A DNA stretch of 47,571 nucleotides from Clostridia bacterium (lineage in GTDB: Bacteria > Bacillota > Clostridia > Saccharofermentanales > Saccharofermentanaceae). Within the stretch, counting starts at the first letter, position 1. Each line of letters starts with the position of its first letter. The notes below the pieces were generated by a model. It saw only the letters and a program-made list of their open reading frames with translations, ran no database searches and was not told the origin of the DNA. A program made the position numbers and the translations under genes. The stretch spans positions 1 to 47,571 of the forward strand of contig JAKSRF010000006.1 in the NCBI GenBank assembly GCA_024403755.1, read 5' to 3'. Positions 17,938-26,744 of the stretch are shown in pieces.

Positions 17938-18697
17938 CTTCATTCTCATCATTCTCGTTATTTGCATTCTCAATTAAGCTGTCAATTGTCAGCTGACCGT
18001 CAGAATTACCGGATGCTTTCTCAAGATTAACCTCCAAATCACGAATGGTCTGATAACTCATAAGTTCCATAGAAGGTAAATCTTTAACCGAGTTTATTCC
18101 GAATTCAAGCAAAAACTGCTCGGTTGTCTCAAAAAGAGTCGGTCTTCCGGGAGCATCAAGCGTACCGGCTTCACATATCCATCCTCTGTCCAACAGTCTG
18201 GAAATTATGCTGTCGGAAGAGACTCCTCTTACTGCCTCTACCTGAGCACGCGTAACAGGTTGATTATAAGCTATAATCGCTAATGTCTCATAGGATGCCT
18301 GTGAAAGCGGCGGTCTCATTCTCGGACTGAAAAACCTCTGCATTACATTCTTCATCGAAGGCTTGGTACACATAACATATGAATCCTCGACCTTACGAAT
18401 CAAAAGACCTCCCCAAGGGTTATTCTCGTATTGAGATATAAGTTTATTCATCGAATCGGTAACGGTATCGGAATCTATACCGAGTAAATCAACAAGCTTA
18501 GACAAAGACACTGGTTCACCTGACACAAATAAAATTGCTTCCAGAGCCGGAGTAAGCTCATGAGTCGGAATGACAAAATCATCAGTATATTTGGCTACGG
18601 TTTTTTGCTCCGTCTCCTTTACTTCTTCCATTGTCTCCTGAACCATAAAATCAGGCAGTTCAATGTTATCTGTTTTTCTAATATCTTCATTAGCCAT
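17930..18697 (-). CDS. scpB: Segregation and condensation protein B
   Basis: ScpB is the winged-helix dimer that joins ScpA and SMC in the bacterial condensin. The core (LTPALEAILFVSGEPVSLSKL to LLEFGINSVKDLPSM) is clear. An N-terminal extension of about 45 polar residues precedes it, longer than usual, and the C-terminal tail is acidic (NANNENDENEDE). It follows scpA with a 2-base gap and overlaps the RpiR-type gene by 8 bases. Confidence 0.93.
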   Translation of the reverse strand: MANEDIRKTDNIELPDFMVQETMEEVKETEQKTVAKYTDDFVIPTHELTPALEAILFVSGEPVSLSKLVDLLGIDSDTVTDSMNKLISQYENNPWGGLLIRKVEDSYVMCTKPSMKNVMQRFFSPRMRPPLSQASYETLAIIAYNQPVTRAQVEAVRGVSSDSIISRLLDRGWICEAGTLDAPGRPTLFETTEQFLLEFGINSVKDLPSMELMSYQTIRDLEVNLEKASGNSDGQLTIDSLIENANNENDENEDE

Positions 18698-18699
18698 AA

Positions 18700-19461
18700 T
18701 CAGTTCTTCTCTCTTTTCTCTTCCAACAGTATAACATCAAACGGTTTCTTTTGTTCGGCAATTATCTTGTTTCCTCTGAGCAATTCAAGAACGGCCAAAA
18801 AACCTACTATTCTGTCAATCTTCTCAACCTTACCGTCCTTAGGAAACAATTCGTGAAAAAAGATTTTTCCTCTGCTCGTAATCTTCTTCCACAAAACCTG
18901 CATTCTCTCTTTTACGGAAATCTTATCACGCTTAAGGATATGAGATATCTTCGGCGACAAATCAGCAAATCGCTGTTCATTTCTTGTCGCTACGGCATTA
19001 AGAGCTTCTTCAAACTGTTCTGCATCAAATTCCTGCGGCGGCTCAGGTATCTCAATATTTAAATCCTTAGCCGTAGAGGCAGTACGATAACGACAGTACA
19101 TATACTCCTCATGAGATGACTTTAATTCCTTAGCAAGCATTTTACATCTTTTATATCTCAAAAGACTTATAACAAGCTCCTCACGCGGATCATCACCATC
19201 ACTTTCATTATCACTCTTAAGTCCCGGAAGCATCATCCTTGACTTAATGTGAATCAAAGTAGCAGTCATAACAAGAAAGTCAGAGGCAATCTCCATATCC
19301 ATCTCTTTCATCTTCTCTATATAATCGATGTATTGCCTTGTTATCTCATATATAGGAATATCATAGATATCAATGTCATTCTTTTCGATCAAATGAAAAA
19401 GCAGATCCAACGGACCTTCAAAATGCCTGATTTTCAATTCAGGTTGTACATGAACGGTCAT
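18700..19461 (-). CDS. scpA: Segregation and condensation protein A
   Basis: ScpA is the kleisin subunit of the SMC-ScpAB complex that compacts and segregates the chromosome. The 253-residue protein starts with the kleisin N-terminal domain (FEGPLDLLFHLIEKNDIDIYDIPI), has an acidic middle (LKSDNESDGDDPREELV) and ends with the winged-helix domain (VERKK-like tail). The ATG at 19461 has GGGAGGAG 8 bases upstream; a TTG six codons earlier lacks such spacing. It lies between the small M50 protease and scpB, a frequent clostridial arrangement. Confidence 0.94.
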   Translation of the reverse strand: MTVHVQPELKIRHFEGPLDLLFHLIEKNDIDIYDIPIYEITRQYIDYIEKMKEMDMEIASDFLVMTATLIHIKSRMMLPGLKSDNESDGDDPREELVISLLRYKRCKMLAKELKSSHEEYMYCRYRTASTAKDLNIEIPEPPQEFDAEQFEEALNAVATRNEQRFADLSPKISHILKRDKISVKERMQVLWKKITSRGKIFFHELFPKDGKVEKIDRIVGFLAVLELLRGNKIIAEQKKPFDVILLEEKREKN

Positions 19462-19498
19462 TAAATCTACTCCTCCCAAAATATACTTACTATATTGC

Positions 19499-20191
19499 TT
19501 ATAAAGGTAAAGATATCAGATAGCAAATCAAATTAATTAACTTCTCGAAAGGAAAAGCAATTAAACCCATAAGTCTTCCTAAAACAGATATACCGGTAAA
19601 ATTCTCTATTAAAATAAGTAAAAAGAAATATCTCGGTGCATTGGCGACAAATGCCCTGAAACCGTTTGAATAAGTGAGGCTCAGCGGTAATAATTCACGA
19701 AGTATATTAAAACCGTCAAGCGGTGGAATCGGTAACAAATTAAATGCCAAAAGAGAAATCGATATCGTACTCAGCAAATCCAAAAACAGATAAATAACCG
19801 GATTAGTGACAGAAGCAGCACTCAGCAACACAATTATTATATTCGCCAGTAAAGCAGTAATGAAATTTGCAGTAACACCGGCTGCACTTACAAAAATAAT
19901 ACCGAGTCGTCGATTCTTGAGTTTAGAGATATTAGAAGGGTTAAAGACAACAGGCTTACCCCAACCGAATCCTAACAAAAGTAAGAGAACCATTCCTACC
20001 TTATCAATATGAGCTAAAGGATTAAGCGTAACCCTTCCCATATAATAAGGAGTATTATCACCGAGTTTGTAGGCAACAACCGCATGTGCAAATTCGTGCA
20101 CAGAAAATGCTATTGTCAATGCAAGAATATATATAAGCAATATCAGCATTTTCTGCGCGAATGTACCTTCTCCCAGAAGAAAACGTAACAT
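19499..20191 (-). CDS. Small site-2 protease (M50, Rip2/YwhC-like)
   Basis: A 230-residue intramembrane metalloprotease without a PDZ domain. It has HEFAH at residues 32-36 in a hydrophobic helix (zinc ligands and catalytic Glu), NPLAHID, and the C-terminal NLLPIPPLDGFNIL with the third ligand. At least four further membrane segments are visible. The ATG at 20191 is used; a TTG two codons earlier is also possible. It lies between ileS and scpA. Its substrate is unknown. Confidence 0.9.
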   Translation of the reverse strand: MLRFLLGEGTFAQKMLILLIYILALTIAFSVHEFAHAVVAYKLGDNTPYYMGRVTLNPLAHIDKVGMVLLLLLGFGWGKPVVFNPSNISKLKNRRLGIIFVSAAGVTANFITALLANIIIVLLSAASVTNPVIYLFLDLLSTISISLLAFNLLPIPPLDGFNILRELLPLSLTYSNGFRAFVANAPRYFFLLILIENFTGISVLGRLMGLIAFPFEKLINLICYLISLPL

Positions 20192-20197
20192 AAACAA

Positions 20198-23100
20198 TTA
20201 AGCCTTTCTTACCGAAATAGAAATTGTCTCACCGTTTACTGTCCATTCCTTTGCAGAATCATCCGTTCCGGCATTTATTTCAAGAGCAAGAACTTCAGAA
20301 GCAATATACTCTTTCTTCTTCTCAATAATTGCTGCGAGCTTCTCATTACCCGAATAGCCGAGAATAATTCTGTCCGTTACCTCAAGTCCGGTCTCCTTAC
20401 GCTGAGTCTGAATCTTAGAGATGAGCTCACGCACATGACCATCCTCAATCAATTCTTCTGTAAGAACAGTGTTGATAGAAACAGTAATTCCCTTATCCGA
20501 CTGTGTTGACAAACCTTCAACCTGCACAGTCTCAACAATGAAATCATCCTTAGTCATCTCAAAGGATTCACCATCAACCTCAATAGTAATAGAACCGTTA
20601 TTGATAGCTTCCATGGTTTCCTTACCCGGAAGATTAGCTATTACCTCCTTGGCACTGTTGAGCTTAGCACCAAACTTTCTTCCGCAGGTCTTAAGCTGTG
20701 GCTTAAACTTATAATCAAGAAGCTTAGATGCATCCTTAAGAACCTCAATAGAACGAACATTCAACTCATCAAGCACAATTGACTTATACTCGTCATCAAG
20801 CTCAGTATCTGCTACGACATAGATATCGGATATCGGCTGTCTGTTCTTTATTGAAGCCTGATTACGACAAGCTCTTCCGAGAACAACGATGTTCTGTATT
20901 AAATCCATCTCCTCCTCAAGTTTAGCATCGATAAGTGACTCATCAGCTACAGGATAATCACAGAAATGAACAGACTCAGGTGCGTTCTCATTTACCGCAC
21001 GAACAAGATTCTGGTAAACAGACTCTGTAATAAAAGGAATAAACGGCGCACACAATCTTGTAAATTGCTCAAGAACGGTATACAAGGTCATAAATGCATC
21101 AACCTTATCCTTCGTCATGTCACCTGCCCAATATCTCTCACGGCCACGACGTACATACCAGTTAGAAAGTTCGTCAGCAAAATCCTGAACAAGTCTTGCA
21201 GAACCTGTAATATCATAAGCATCAAGCTTGCTGTCAACATTCTTGATAAGAGTATTGAGTTTGGAAAGAATCCATCTGTCCATAGCACCCAGGTTCTTTA
21301 CATCAAGAGTGTAATCATTAGGATTAAACTTATCGATATCAGCATACATGATATAGAAAGCATAAGTATTCCAATAAGTACCGATAAACTTTCTCTGTCC
21401 TTCCTTAACCGCATCACCATGGAATCTGTTAGGAAGCCACGGAGCGGAATTCACATAGAAATACCATCTTATTGCGTCAGCACCATATGTCTTAAGAGCA
21501 TCAAACGGATCAACCGCATTACCCTTGGACTTACTCATCTTCTGTCCGTTCTCATCCTGAACGTGACCAAGTACGATTACGTTCTCATAACAAGGCTTGT
21601 TAAAGAGAAGTGTTGATTCTGCAAGAAGCGAATAGAACCAACCTCTTGTCTGGTCAACGGCCTCAGAAATAAACTTAGCCGGGAACTGCTGCTCGAAGAT
21701 TTCCTTATTCTCGAAAGGATAGTGATGCTGAGCGAAAGGCATAGCACCTGAATCAAACCAACAGTCAATAACCTCAGGTACTCTCTTCATTGTCTTTCCG
21801 CACTTAGGACACGGGAAAGTTACCGCATCAATATACGGTCTGTGAAGCTCAACCTTAGCATTCTCAGGATTACCGGACATCTCTGCCAACTCTGCACGAG
21901 AACCGATTGAATGCTGATAACCGCATTCGCATTCCCAAATATTAAGCGGTGTACCCCAGTAACGATTACGGCTTATAGCCCAATCCTGAAGATTCTCCAA
22001 CCAGTCACCGAATCGTCCCTTACCGATTGATTCAGGAATCCAGTTAATCTTATTATTATTATCAATCATCTGCTGCTGTACAGCCGTCATCTTGATATAC
22101 CAAGACTCTCTTGCATAGTAGATAAGCGGAGTATCACATCTCCAACAGTGAGGATAGCTATGCTCAAACTTAGGAGCATCAAAAAGAAGTCCTGCTTCCT
22201 CAAGAGCTTTAAGAACCGGCATATCAGCCTTCTTAACAAATAAACCGTCCCAAGGGGTTCCACCAATCATCTCACCCTTACCGTCTACAAGCTGTACAAA
22301 CGGAAGATCATACTTACGACCTACATTGGCATCATCTTCACCGAAAGCAGGTGCGATATGAACTACACCGGTACCGTCAGTAAGTGTTACATACTCATCA
22401 CATGTAACAAAGAAAGCCTTCTTGTTCTGCTTCTCTGCCAAAGGAGTAGCATATGGGAACAGCGGAACATATTCCTTATATTCAAGATCCTTACCCTTGT
22501 AAGATTCAAGAATCTCAACATCGTCACCAAGAACGGCAGCAACAAGTGCCTGAGCCATATAGTATACGAGACCGTCCTTGTTATTCTTAACCTTAACATA
22601 TTCATATTCAGGATGCATACAAAGAGCAACGTTACTCGGAAGTGTCCAAGGAGTTGTAGTCCATGCCAATATATAAGCATCCTCATCAACACACTTGAAA
22701 CGAACTACAGCAGAACGTTCCTTGACATCCTTATATCCCTGTGCAACCTCTTGGCTTGAAAGCGGAGTACCGCAACGAGGACAATAAGGAACAATCTTAA
22801 AGCCCTTGTATAACAAATTCTTATTCCATATTTCCTTTAAAGCCCACCACTCTGACTCAATAAAATTGTCATCATAAGTTACATAAGGATTATCCATATC
22901 AGCCCAGAAACCAACGGTATTTGAGAAATCCTCCCACATACCCTTATATTTCCATACTGATTCTTTACACTTGTCAATAAAAGGTTCGAGACCGTACTCT
23001 TCTATCTGCTCTTTACCGTCAAGACCGAGTAATTTCTCAACCTCAATCTCAACCGGGAGACCGTGTGTATCCCAGCCGGCTTTTCTCGGAACCATATATC

Positions 23101-23326
23101 CTTTCATTGTACGGTATCTTGGAATCATGTCCTTGATTACACGAGTAAGAACATGGCCGATATGCGGCTTACCGTTTGCCGTCGGAGGACCGTCATAAAA
23201 TGTATAAGTCTCTCCCTGCTTTCTTTGCTCCATACTCTTTCTAAAGATGTCATTTTCTTTCCAAAAGGCAAGAACTTCATTCTCTCTGTCAATAAAATTC
23301 ATGTCAGTAGATACTTTTTTGTACAT
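20198..23326 (-). CDS. ileS: Isoleucyl-tRNA synthetase, type 2 (IleS2-like)
   Basis: Charges tRNA-Ile with isoleucine and edits valine. The 1042-residue protein shows the HIGH motif in GKPHIGHVLTR, the KMSKS loop in GQKMSKSKGN, the editing domain between them, zinc cysteines in CPRCG and CPKCG, and a C-terminal anticodon and extension region with EVTDRIILGYSG. The catalytic domain wording (FYDGPPTANGKPHIGHVLTRV, AGWDTHGLPVEIEVEK) is of the eukaryote-like type 2 class rather than the classical bacterial type 1. It is the first gene of an eight-gene operon with a strong promoter at 23390-23419. The 57-base leader is too short for a T-box. Confidence 0.97.
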   Translation of the reverse strand: MYKKVSTDMNFIDRENEVLAFWKENDIFRKSMEQRKQGETYTFYDGPPTANGKPHIGHVLTRVIKDMIPRYRTMKGYMVPRKAGWDTHGLPVEIEVEKLLGLDGKEQIEEYGLEPFIDKCKESVWKYKGMWEDFSNTVGFWADMDNPYVTYDDNFIESEWWALKEIWNKNLLYKGFKIVPYCPRCGTPLSSQEVAQGYKDVKERSAVVRFKCVDEDAYILAWTTTPWTLPSNVALCMHPEYEYVKVKNNKDGLVYYMAQALVAAVLGDDVEILESYKGKDLEYKEYVPLFPYATPLAEKQNKKAFFVTCDEYVTLTDGTGVVHIAPAFGEDDANVGRKYDLPFVQLVDGKGEMIGGTPWDGLFVKKADMPVLKALEEAGLLFDAPKFEHSYPHCWRCDTPLIYYARESWYIKMTAVQQQMIDNNNKINWIPESIGKGRFGDWLENLQDWAISRNRYWGTPLNIWECECGYQHSIGSRAELAEMSGNPENAKVELHRPYIDAVTFPCPKCGKTMKRVPEVIDCWFDSGAMPFAQHHYPFENKEIFEQQFPAKFISEAVDQTRGWFYSLLAESTLLFNKPCYENVIVLGHVQDENGQKMSKSKGNAVDPFDALKTYGADAIRWYFYVNSAPWLPNRFHGDAVKEGQRKFIGTYWNTYAFYIMYADIDKFNPNDYTLDVKNLGAMDRWILSKLNTLIKNVDSKLDAYDITGSARLVQDFADELSNWYVRRGRERYWAGDMTKDKVDAFMTLYTVLEQFTRLCAPFIPFITESVYQNLVRAVNENAPESVHFCDYPVADESLIDAKLEEEMDLIQNIVVLGRACRNQASIKNRQPISDIYVVADTELDDEYKSIVLDELNVRSIEVLKDASKLLDYKFKPQLKTCGRKFGAKLNSAKEVIANLPGKETMEAINNGSITIEVDGESFEMTKDDFIVETVQVEGLSTQSDKGITVSINTVLTEELIEDGHVRELISKIQTQRKETGLEVTDRIILGYSGNEKLAAIIEKKKEYIASEVLALEINAGTDDSAKEWTVNGETISISVRKA

Positions 23327-23389
23327 AATTCACCTGCTTATATAAAAAATAAATTAAAAATCGCCATTGTTGTCAAACATCGACTTAAT

Positions 23390-23419
23390 ATTATACGAAT
23401 TTACCTTATGTAAAGTCAA
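23390..23419 (-). promoter_or_regulatory. Promoter of the ileS operon
   Basis: On the minus strand TTGACT (23414-23419) and a perfect TATAAT (23390-23395) are separated by 18 bases. Transcription would start near 23383, giving a leader of about 56 bases before ileS. It lies within a few bases of the HD gene stop codon. Confidence 0.7.
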
Positions 23420-23424
23420 GAACT

Positions 23425-24012
23425 TCAGTCACGTGCTTCTACTATAAATGCACTTTCGATATCTGAAGTATGCAAAGCTACAAGTGAAGGAAACTTAGCA
23501 GCACATTTTGAGAACGGATCATTACTTCCGTCACTCTCACGACCCATATGATATCTTATCATGGCGTATTCTTCCGATTTTAAAGGAATAAAACACTGAA
23601 CAAGGTAACAGGATTTATCGCCGTGTCCCAAAGGCAACTTATCGTCAACTCCCCATTCCTCTACTTCCTTCCAAGCACCGTCTATTTTTCTGTTGCGCTT
23701 CTGAACCGAATAGAAATTAGCTTTGCATATATCATGCAAAAGTGCGGTAATAATTACAGTATCTGAAGGAATATCTATTAATCCGGACTCAACCTTCTGC
23801 TTCAAGAGATTGTATACATTCAAAGAATGCTGTGCCAAGCCTCCGTTACAGGCCAAATGATACTTTGTAGAAGCCGGAGCCGTAAAAAAGTCAGTATCAC
23901 CGAGCCATTTAACAAGTCTTTCCATACCCGGTCTGTTGGTAGAAAGCAAAAGATTAATTATCGTATTTTTATTATTTTCCAATTCTTCTTCTGATATTAA
24001 TGTAGTACTCAT
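23425..24012 (-). CDS. HD-domain phosphohydrolase-like protein
   Basis: A 195-residue soluble protein with the HD-fold metal signature: His in GGLAQHSLNVYNLL, the HD pair in ALLHDICKANFY, and a late Asp in ALHTSDIESAF. Additional GHGDKSCYLVQ and YAMIRYHMG segments are typical of small HD hydrolases in Firmicutes. Substrates of this group are mostly unassigned nucleotides. The ATG overlaps the RluA-type gene stop codon (ATGA), so translation is likely coupled. The ileS promoter begins just after it. Confidence 0.8.
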   Translation of the reverse strand: MSTTLISEEELENNKNTIINLLLSTNRPGMERLVKWLGDTDFFTAPASTKYHLACNGGLAQHSLNVYNLLKQKVESGLIDIPSDTVIITALLHDICKANFYSVQKRNRKIDGAWKEVEEWGVDDKLPLGHGDKSCYLVQCFIPLKSEEYAMIRYHMGRESDGSNDPFSKCAAKFPSLVALHTSDIESAFIVEARD

Positions 24013-24767
24013 TTTGTCTCCTTATCTGTAAATAATATCCATGGTTTACTATTCTTCTTTGCCAGTTCAAAAATCATTCTCTCCTTGGATACCGGATGAT
24101 TAAATCCCAAAAGATATGACTCAAGACATATATCCTTGGCAAAACCTGCCGACACTGTATTATTATACTTCACATCACCGATCAGCGGATGCTTAATCTC
24201 GGCAAATTGAACTCTTATTTGATGAGAACGTCCGGTAAGAAGTCTGACATTTACCAGTGACAAAAATCTGCCGTTATATTCCTTGACTGAATCTACCGAA
24301 TATATAAGCCTGCACTCCTTGGTCTCATCAGAATCGGCTGAACCGGTTTTGGAAATATTGTTTTTTCTGTCCTTAACCAGATATGATACCAATTCATCCG
24401 AATCACCTATATTCCCGACTCTTCCGTCTGCTATCAGTCTGTAGCGTTTATCTAATTCATGTTTCCGTATTTGTTCAGACAATCTTGAAGCCGCCTTACT
24501 TGTTTTTGCAAAAACCATTACACCGCTTACCGGTCTGTCCAATCGATGTACCAAACCCAGAAAAACCTGTCCGGGTTTGTTGTACTTTTCCTTAAGATAT
24601 CCCTTTATTACAGTCAGCATATCAGGTGCACCGCTGCCGTCGCTCTGTGATAAAACACCTGCCGGTTTATATGCTGTTAATATCTGATTATCTTCAAACA
24701 GAATCACTACCTCACCGTACTTGCCTACTCTTATTCTTTCCGAAGACTTATTAATATCATATATCAT
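24009..24767 (-). CDS. RluA-family pseudouridine synthase
   Basis: Isomerises uridine to pseudouridine in rRNA or tRNA. The 252-residue protein has the catalytic motif HRLDRPVSGVMVFAKT with the essential Asp, the N-terminal strand LTAYKPAGVLSQSDG, and the C-terminal RLLTGRSHQIRVQFA and HPLIGDVKY motifs. No S4 domain is seen, so it is an RluA/RluC-like short form. The target base cannot be assigned. It lies one base after a SAM methyltransferase gene that is also probably RNA-directed. Confidence 0.92.
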   Translation of the reverse strand: MIYDINKSSERIRVGKYGEVVILFEDNQILTAYKPAGVLSQSDGSGAPDMLTVIKGYLKEKYNKPGQVFLGLVHRLDRPVSGVMVFAKTSKAASRLSEQIRKHELDKRYRLIADGRVGNIGDSDELVSYLVKDRKNNISKTGSADSDETKECRLIYSVDSVKEYNGRFLSLVNVRLLTGRSHQIRVQFAEIKHPLIGDVKYNNTVSAGFAKDICLESYLLGFNHPVSKERMIFELAKKNSKPWILFTDKETK

Positions 24768-24768
24768 A

Positions 24769-25677
24769 TCATGGTACCCATCTTGCTGTAGCTCCGCAAG
24801 GCAAAATCACCTTGCAGGATTTCATATCACTTACAGGTAAGCCGAGTTCTTCCGCCTCAACTGTTCCGCCGAGCTTATGTGCTACGGTAAGTGACATCAC
24901 ATCACCTGACGATTTTGCAGTGATTGCAGATGCATATGAACTGCAAATCATAAACAGCGGATTATCCGACAGCAATTCAGTACATTTATCCATAAAATCA
25001 TACAAGGAATCTTCAAGCTTCCACAATTCACCGGAAGGTCCTCTTCCATACGCAGGAGGGTCCATAATGATTCCGTCATACTTTCTGCCGCGTCTTATCT
25101 CACGTTCAATAAAGCGGCCACAGTCTTCTGCAATAAATCTGACATAATTATTCTCCAACCCGCTCAGCTTTAAGTTCTCTTTAGCTTTGAGAATCATTCC
25201 CTTTGACGCATCAACATGAACAACCTCGTCTGCACCGTGTGCACTTACGGCAACGGTAGCTGCACCGGTATACGCAAACAGATTAAGGATTTTTATATCC
25301 TTGCGTCCGTTTTCTTTGGCTTTCTCTATAAGACGACCGCAAAAATCCCAGTTATCAGCCTGTTCAGGAAATAACCCGGTATGCTTGAACGAAGTCGGTT
25401 CAATACCGAAAACCAGTTCCTTACCGAGAGAATTATAGTTTATTGTCCATCGCTGCGGCATAGGTTTTAAGCGTGACCATGCACCTCCGCCGGTCGAACT
25501 TCTCTTATATATCGCATGAACATTGCTGTCCCAACCGTTTTTCTTAAATTCTTCAGGAATAGGCCAAAATGCCTGAGGATCGGGTCTTCTCAAAAAAACA
25601 TTGCCCCATCTCTCATATTTCTCACCGTTACCGGCTGCTATTACTTCATAATCCTTCCATTTATCAGCAACAAACAA
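24769..25677 (-). CDS. Class I SAM-dependent methyltransferase, RlmI/RlmK-like catalytic domain
   Basis: A 302-residue Rossmann-fold methyltransferase. Motif I is ILNLFAYTGAATVAVSAHGA, an acidic VHVDASKGMI strand follows, and the catalytic motif is MDPPAYGRG (DPPxxG), as in 23S rRNA cytosine methyltransferases of the RlmI group. The N-terminal region lacks an obvious PUA domain. The start appears to be TTG at 25677, with GAGG 8 bases upstream and no ATG before residue 70. It is followed after one base by the RluA-type gene, which suggests a shared RNA modification role. The exact target is not known. Confidence 0.82.
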   Translation of the reverse strand: MFVADKWKDYEVIAAGNGEKYERWGNVFLRRPDPQAFWPIPEEFKKNGWDSNVHAIYKRSSTGGGAWSRLKPMPQRWTINYNSLGKELVFGIEPTSFKHTGLFPEQADNWDFCGRLIEKAKENGRKDIKILNLFAYTGAATVAVSAHGADEVVHVDASKGMILKAKENLKLSGLENNYVRFIAEDCGRFIEREIRRGRKYDGIIMDPPAYGRGPSGELWKLEDSLYDFMDKCTELLSDNPLFMICSSYASAITAKSSGDVMSLTVAHKLGGTVEAEELGLPVSDMKSCKVILPCGATARWVP

Positions 25678-25698
25678 TTTTCTTTCCTCACTTACAAT

Positions 25699-26613
25699 TT
25701 ATCTTACAGAACAAATATTACTCTTAATTTCAATACTGTCATTAACTCTGATTATAATATAGTAATTACCGCTGTCAAAAGACTTATTTCCATTGTCAAA
25801 AGAAGAAAAATCAGCAAGAACAGTACTTTGCTTTTTTAATTCCGAAACATATGATAAATACAATTCATCATCTTTATACAATTCGACACTGATATCCGCA
25901 TTTATCAGCTGACTGAAATAAAACTCTGCACGAAGCGTATCGGACGACTCAACAGTACATGAACCTTCTCCGCCACCTTCCATCGAAGAACAAAGCTCTG
26001 AAACAGGATTTGACCGAAAGTCATCAAGCCAACAGCTTCCTACATAAATACTTGTCAGATAATTGGAATCAAAATACAGAGGCATACCGTTCTCATCCGT
26101 AAGAAGAGCTTCCTCATATCCTCTGAACAAAACTTCGGCGATATCACTCAAATCCTTAAAATATAAGCCGTCCCTGTCAAATTCTATCAACAATCTGACA
26201 GTCCTGTGCCTGAAATCAGAATTATCTATCTCGGCCTTATATTCTTCAGCTTCTGCAGAAGGCAGAGTATCTACAATTGAAGCAAAATCAACATAACTTA
26301 CAATTGCTTTACATGCCGCCTGTTTACGTCCGTCATGAATATTAAGTGATTCAACAGATATTTCGGCTTTATCCATAGCATAGTCAAATAATTCCTGTTG
26401 CTCGTCATGTAATTCCGGAATTTCTATTTCAGCTTTACTGTAATTAATTAACCCTTGTACTATATCGGTATTCATATCTTCAATTGCATAATCAGTAAAG
26501 TCTGTAAGTTTATTCATGGCATAGTAATCCATAAATTCAGAACAGCCGCTGATGTTAAGTAACAATATTGCTGATAATATAAAACTAAAAAATTTGCTTT
26601 TCTGATATAACAA
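25699..26613 (-). CDS. Predicted lipoprotein of unknown function (paralogue of the next gene)
   Basis: I do not recognise this family. The 304-residue protein starts at a TTG (26613) with GGAG 10 bases upstream and has a lipoprotein signal peptide ending at ISGC (Cys24). A helical N-terminal part contains YVDF and an FKDLSDIAEVLFRG segment; a C-terminal beta-rich domain (FYFSQLINADISVELYKDDEL to NYYIIIRVND) follows. The same order, with YVDF and DFSDVEKLLKA, is found in the protein at 26745-28163, so the two look like tandem paralogues. A longer reading upstream would start inside the terminator hairpin. Its promoter probably lies at 26647-26675. Confidence 0.75.
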   Translation of the reverse strand: MLYQKSKFFSFILSAILLLNISGCSEFMDYYAMNKLTDFTDYAIEDMNTDIVQGLINYSKAEIEIPELHDEQQELFDYAMDKAEISVESLNIHDGRKQAACKAIVSYVDFASIVDTLPSAEAEEYKAEIDNSDFRHRTVRLLIEFDRDGLYFKDLSDIAEVLFRGYEEALLTDENGMPLYFDSNYLTSIYVGSCWLDDFRSNPVSELCSSMEGGGEGSCTVESSDTLRAEFYFSQLINADISVELYKDDELYLSYVSELKKQSTVLADFSSFDNGNKSFDSGNYYIIIRVNDSIEIKSNICSVR

Positions 26614-26646
26614 AATAAAAAAACTCCGTAAAAAAATATCAAGGAT

Positions 26647-26675
26647 ATAATAAAGCAAAAGAAAAGCTGTTGCAA
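26647..26675 (-). promoter_or_regulatory. Possible promoter of the 25699-26613 lipoprotein gene
   Basis: On the minus strand TTGCAA (26670-26675) and TATTAT (26647-26652) are 17 bases apart. The -35 box overlaps the second arm of the terminator hairpin that ends the preceding lipoprotein gene. Confidence 0.45.
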
Positions 26676-26692
26676 CATTCAGCAACAGCTTT
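26663..26692 (-). terminator. Rho-independent terminator after the 26745-28163 lipoprotein gene
   Basis: A perfect 11-pair stem (AAAGCTGTTGC / GCAACAGCTTT) with an 8-base loop is followed on the minus strand by TCTTTTGCTTT. It lies about 50 bases beyond the stop codon and separates the two lipoprotein genes. Confidence 0.75.
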
Positions 26693-26744
26693 ATTATTAA
26701 TAACTTTCTTATAAAAGACTATATTCACTCTGTTATGCCTCAAA

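Noticed and set aside
20966-21616. Long open frame on the plus strand inside ileS
   Set aside because: It is antisense to strongly conserved ileS coding sequence, has no ribosome binding site and no recognisable motif.
23327-23424. Possible T-box upstream of ileS
   Set aside because: The predicted leader is only about 56 bases and no T-box sequence or antiterminator fold is visible.
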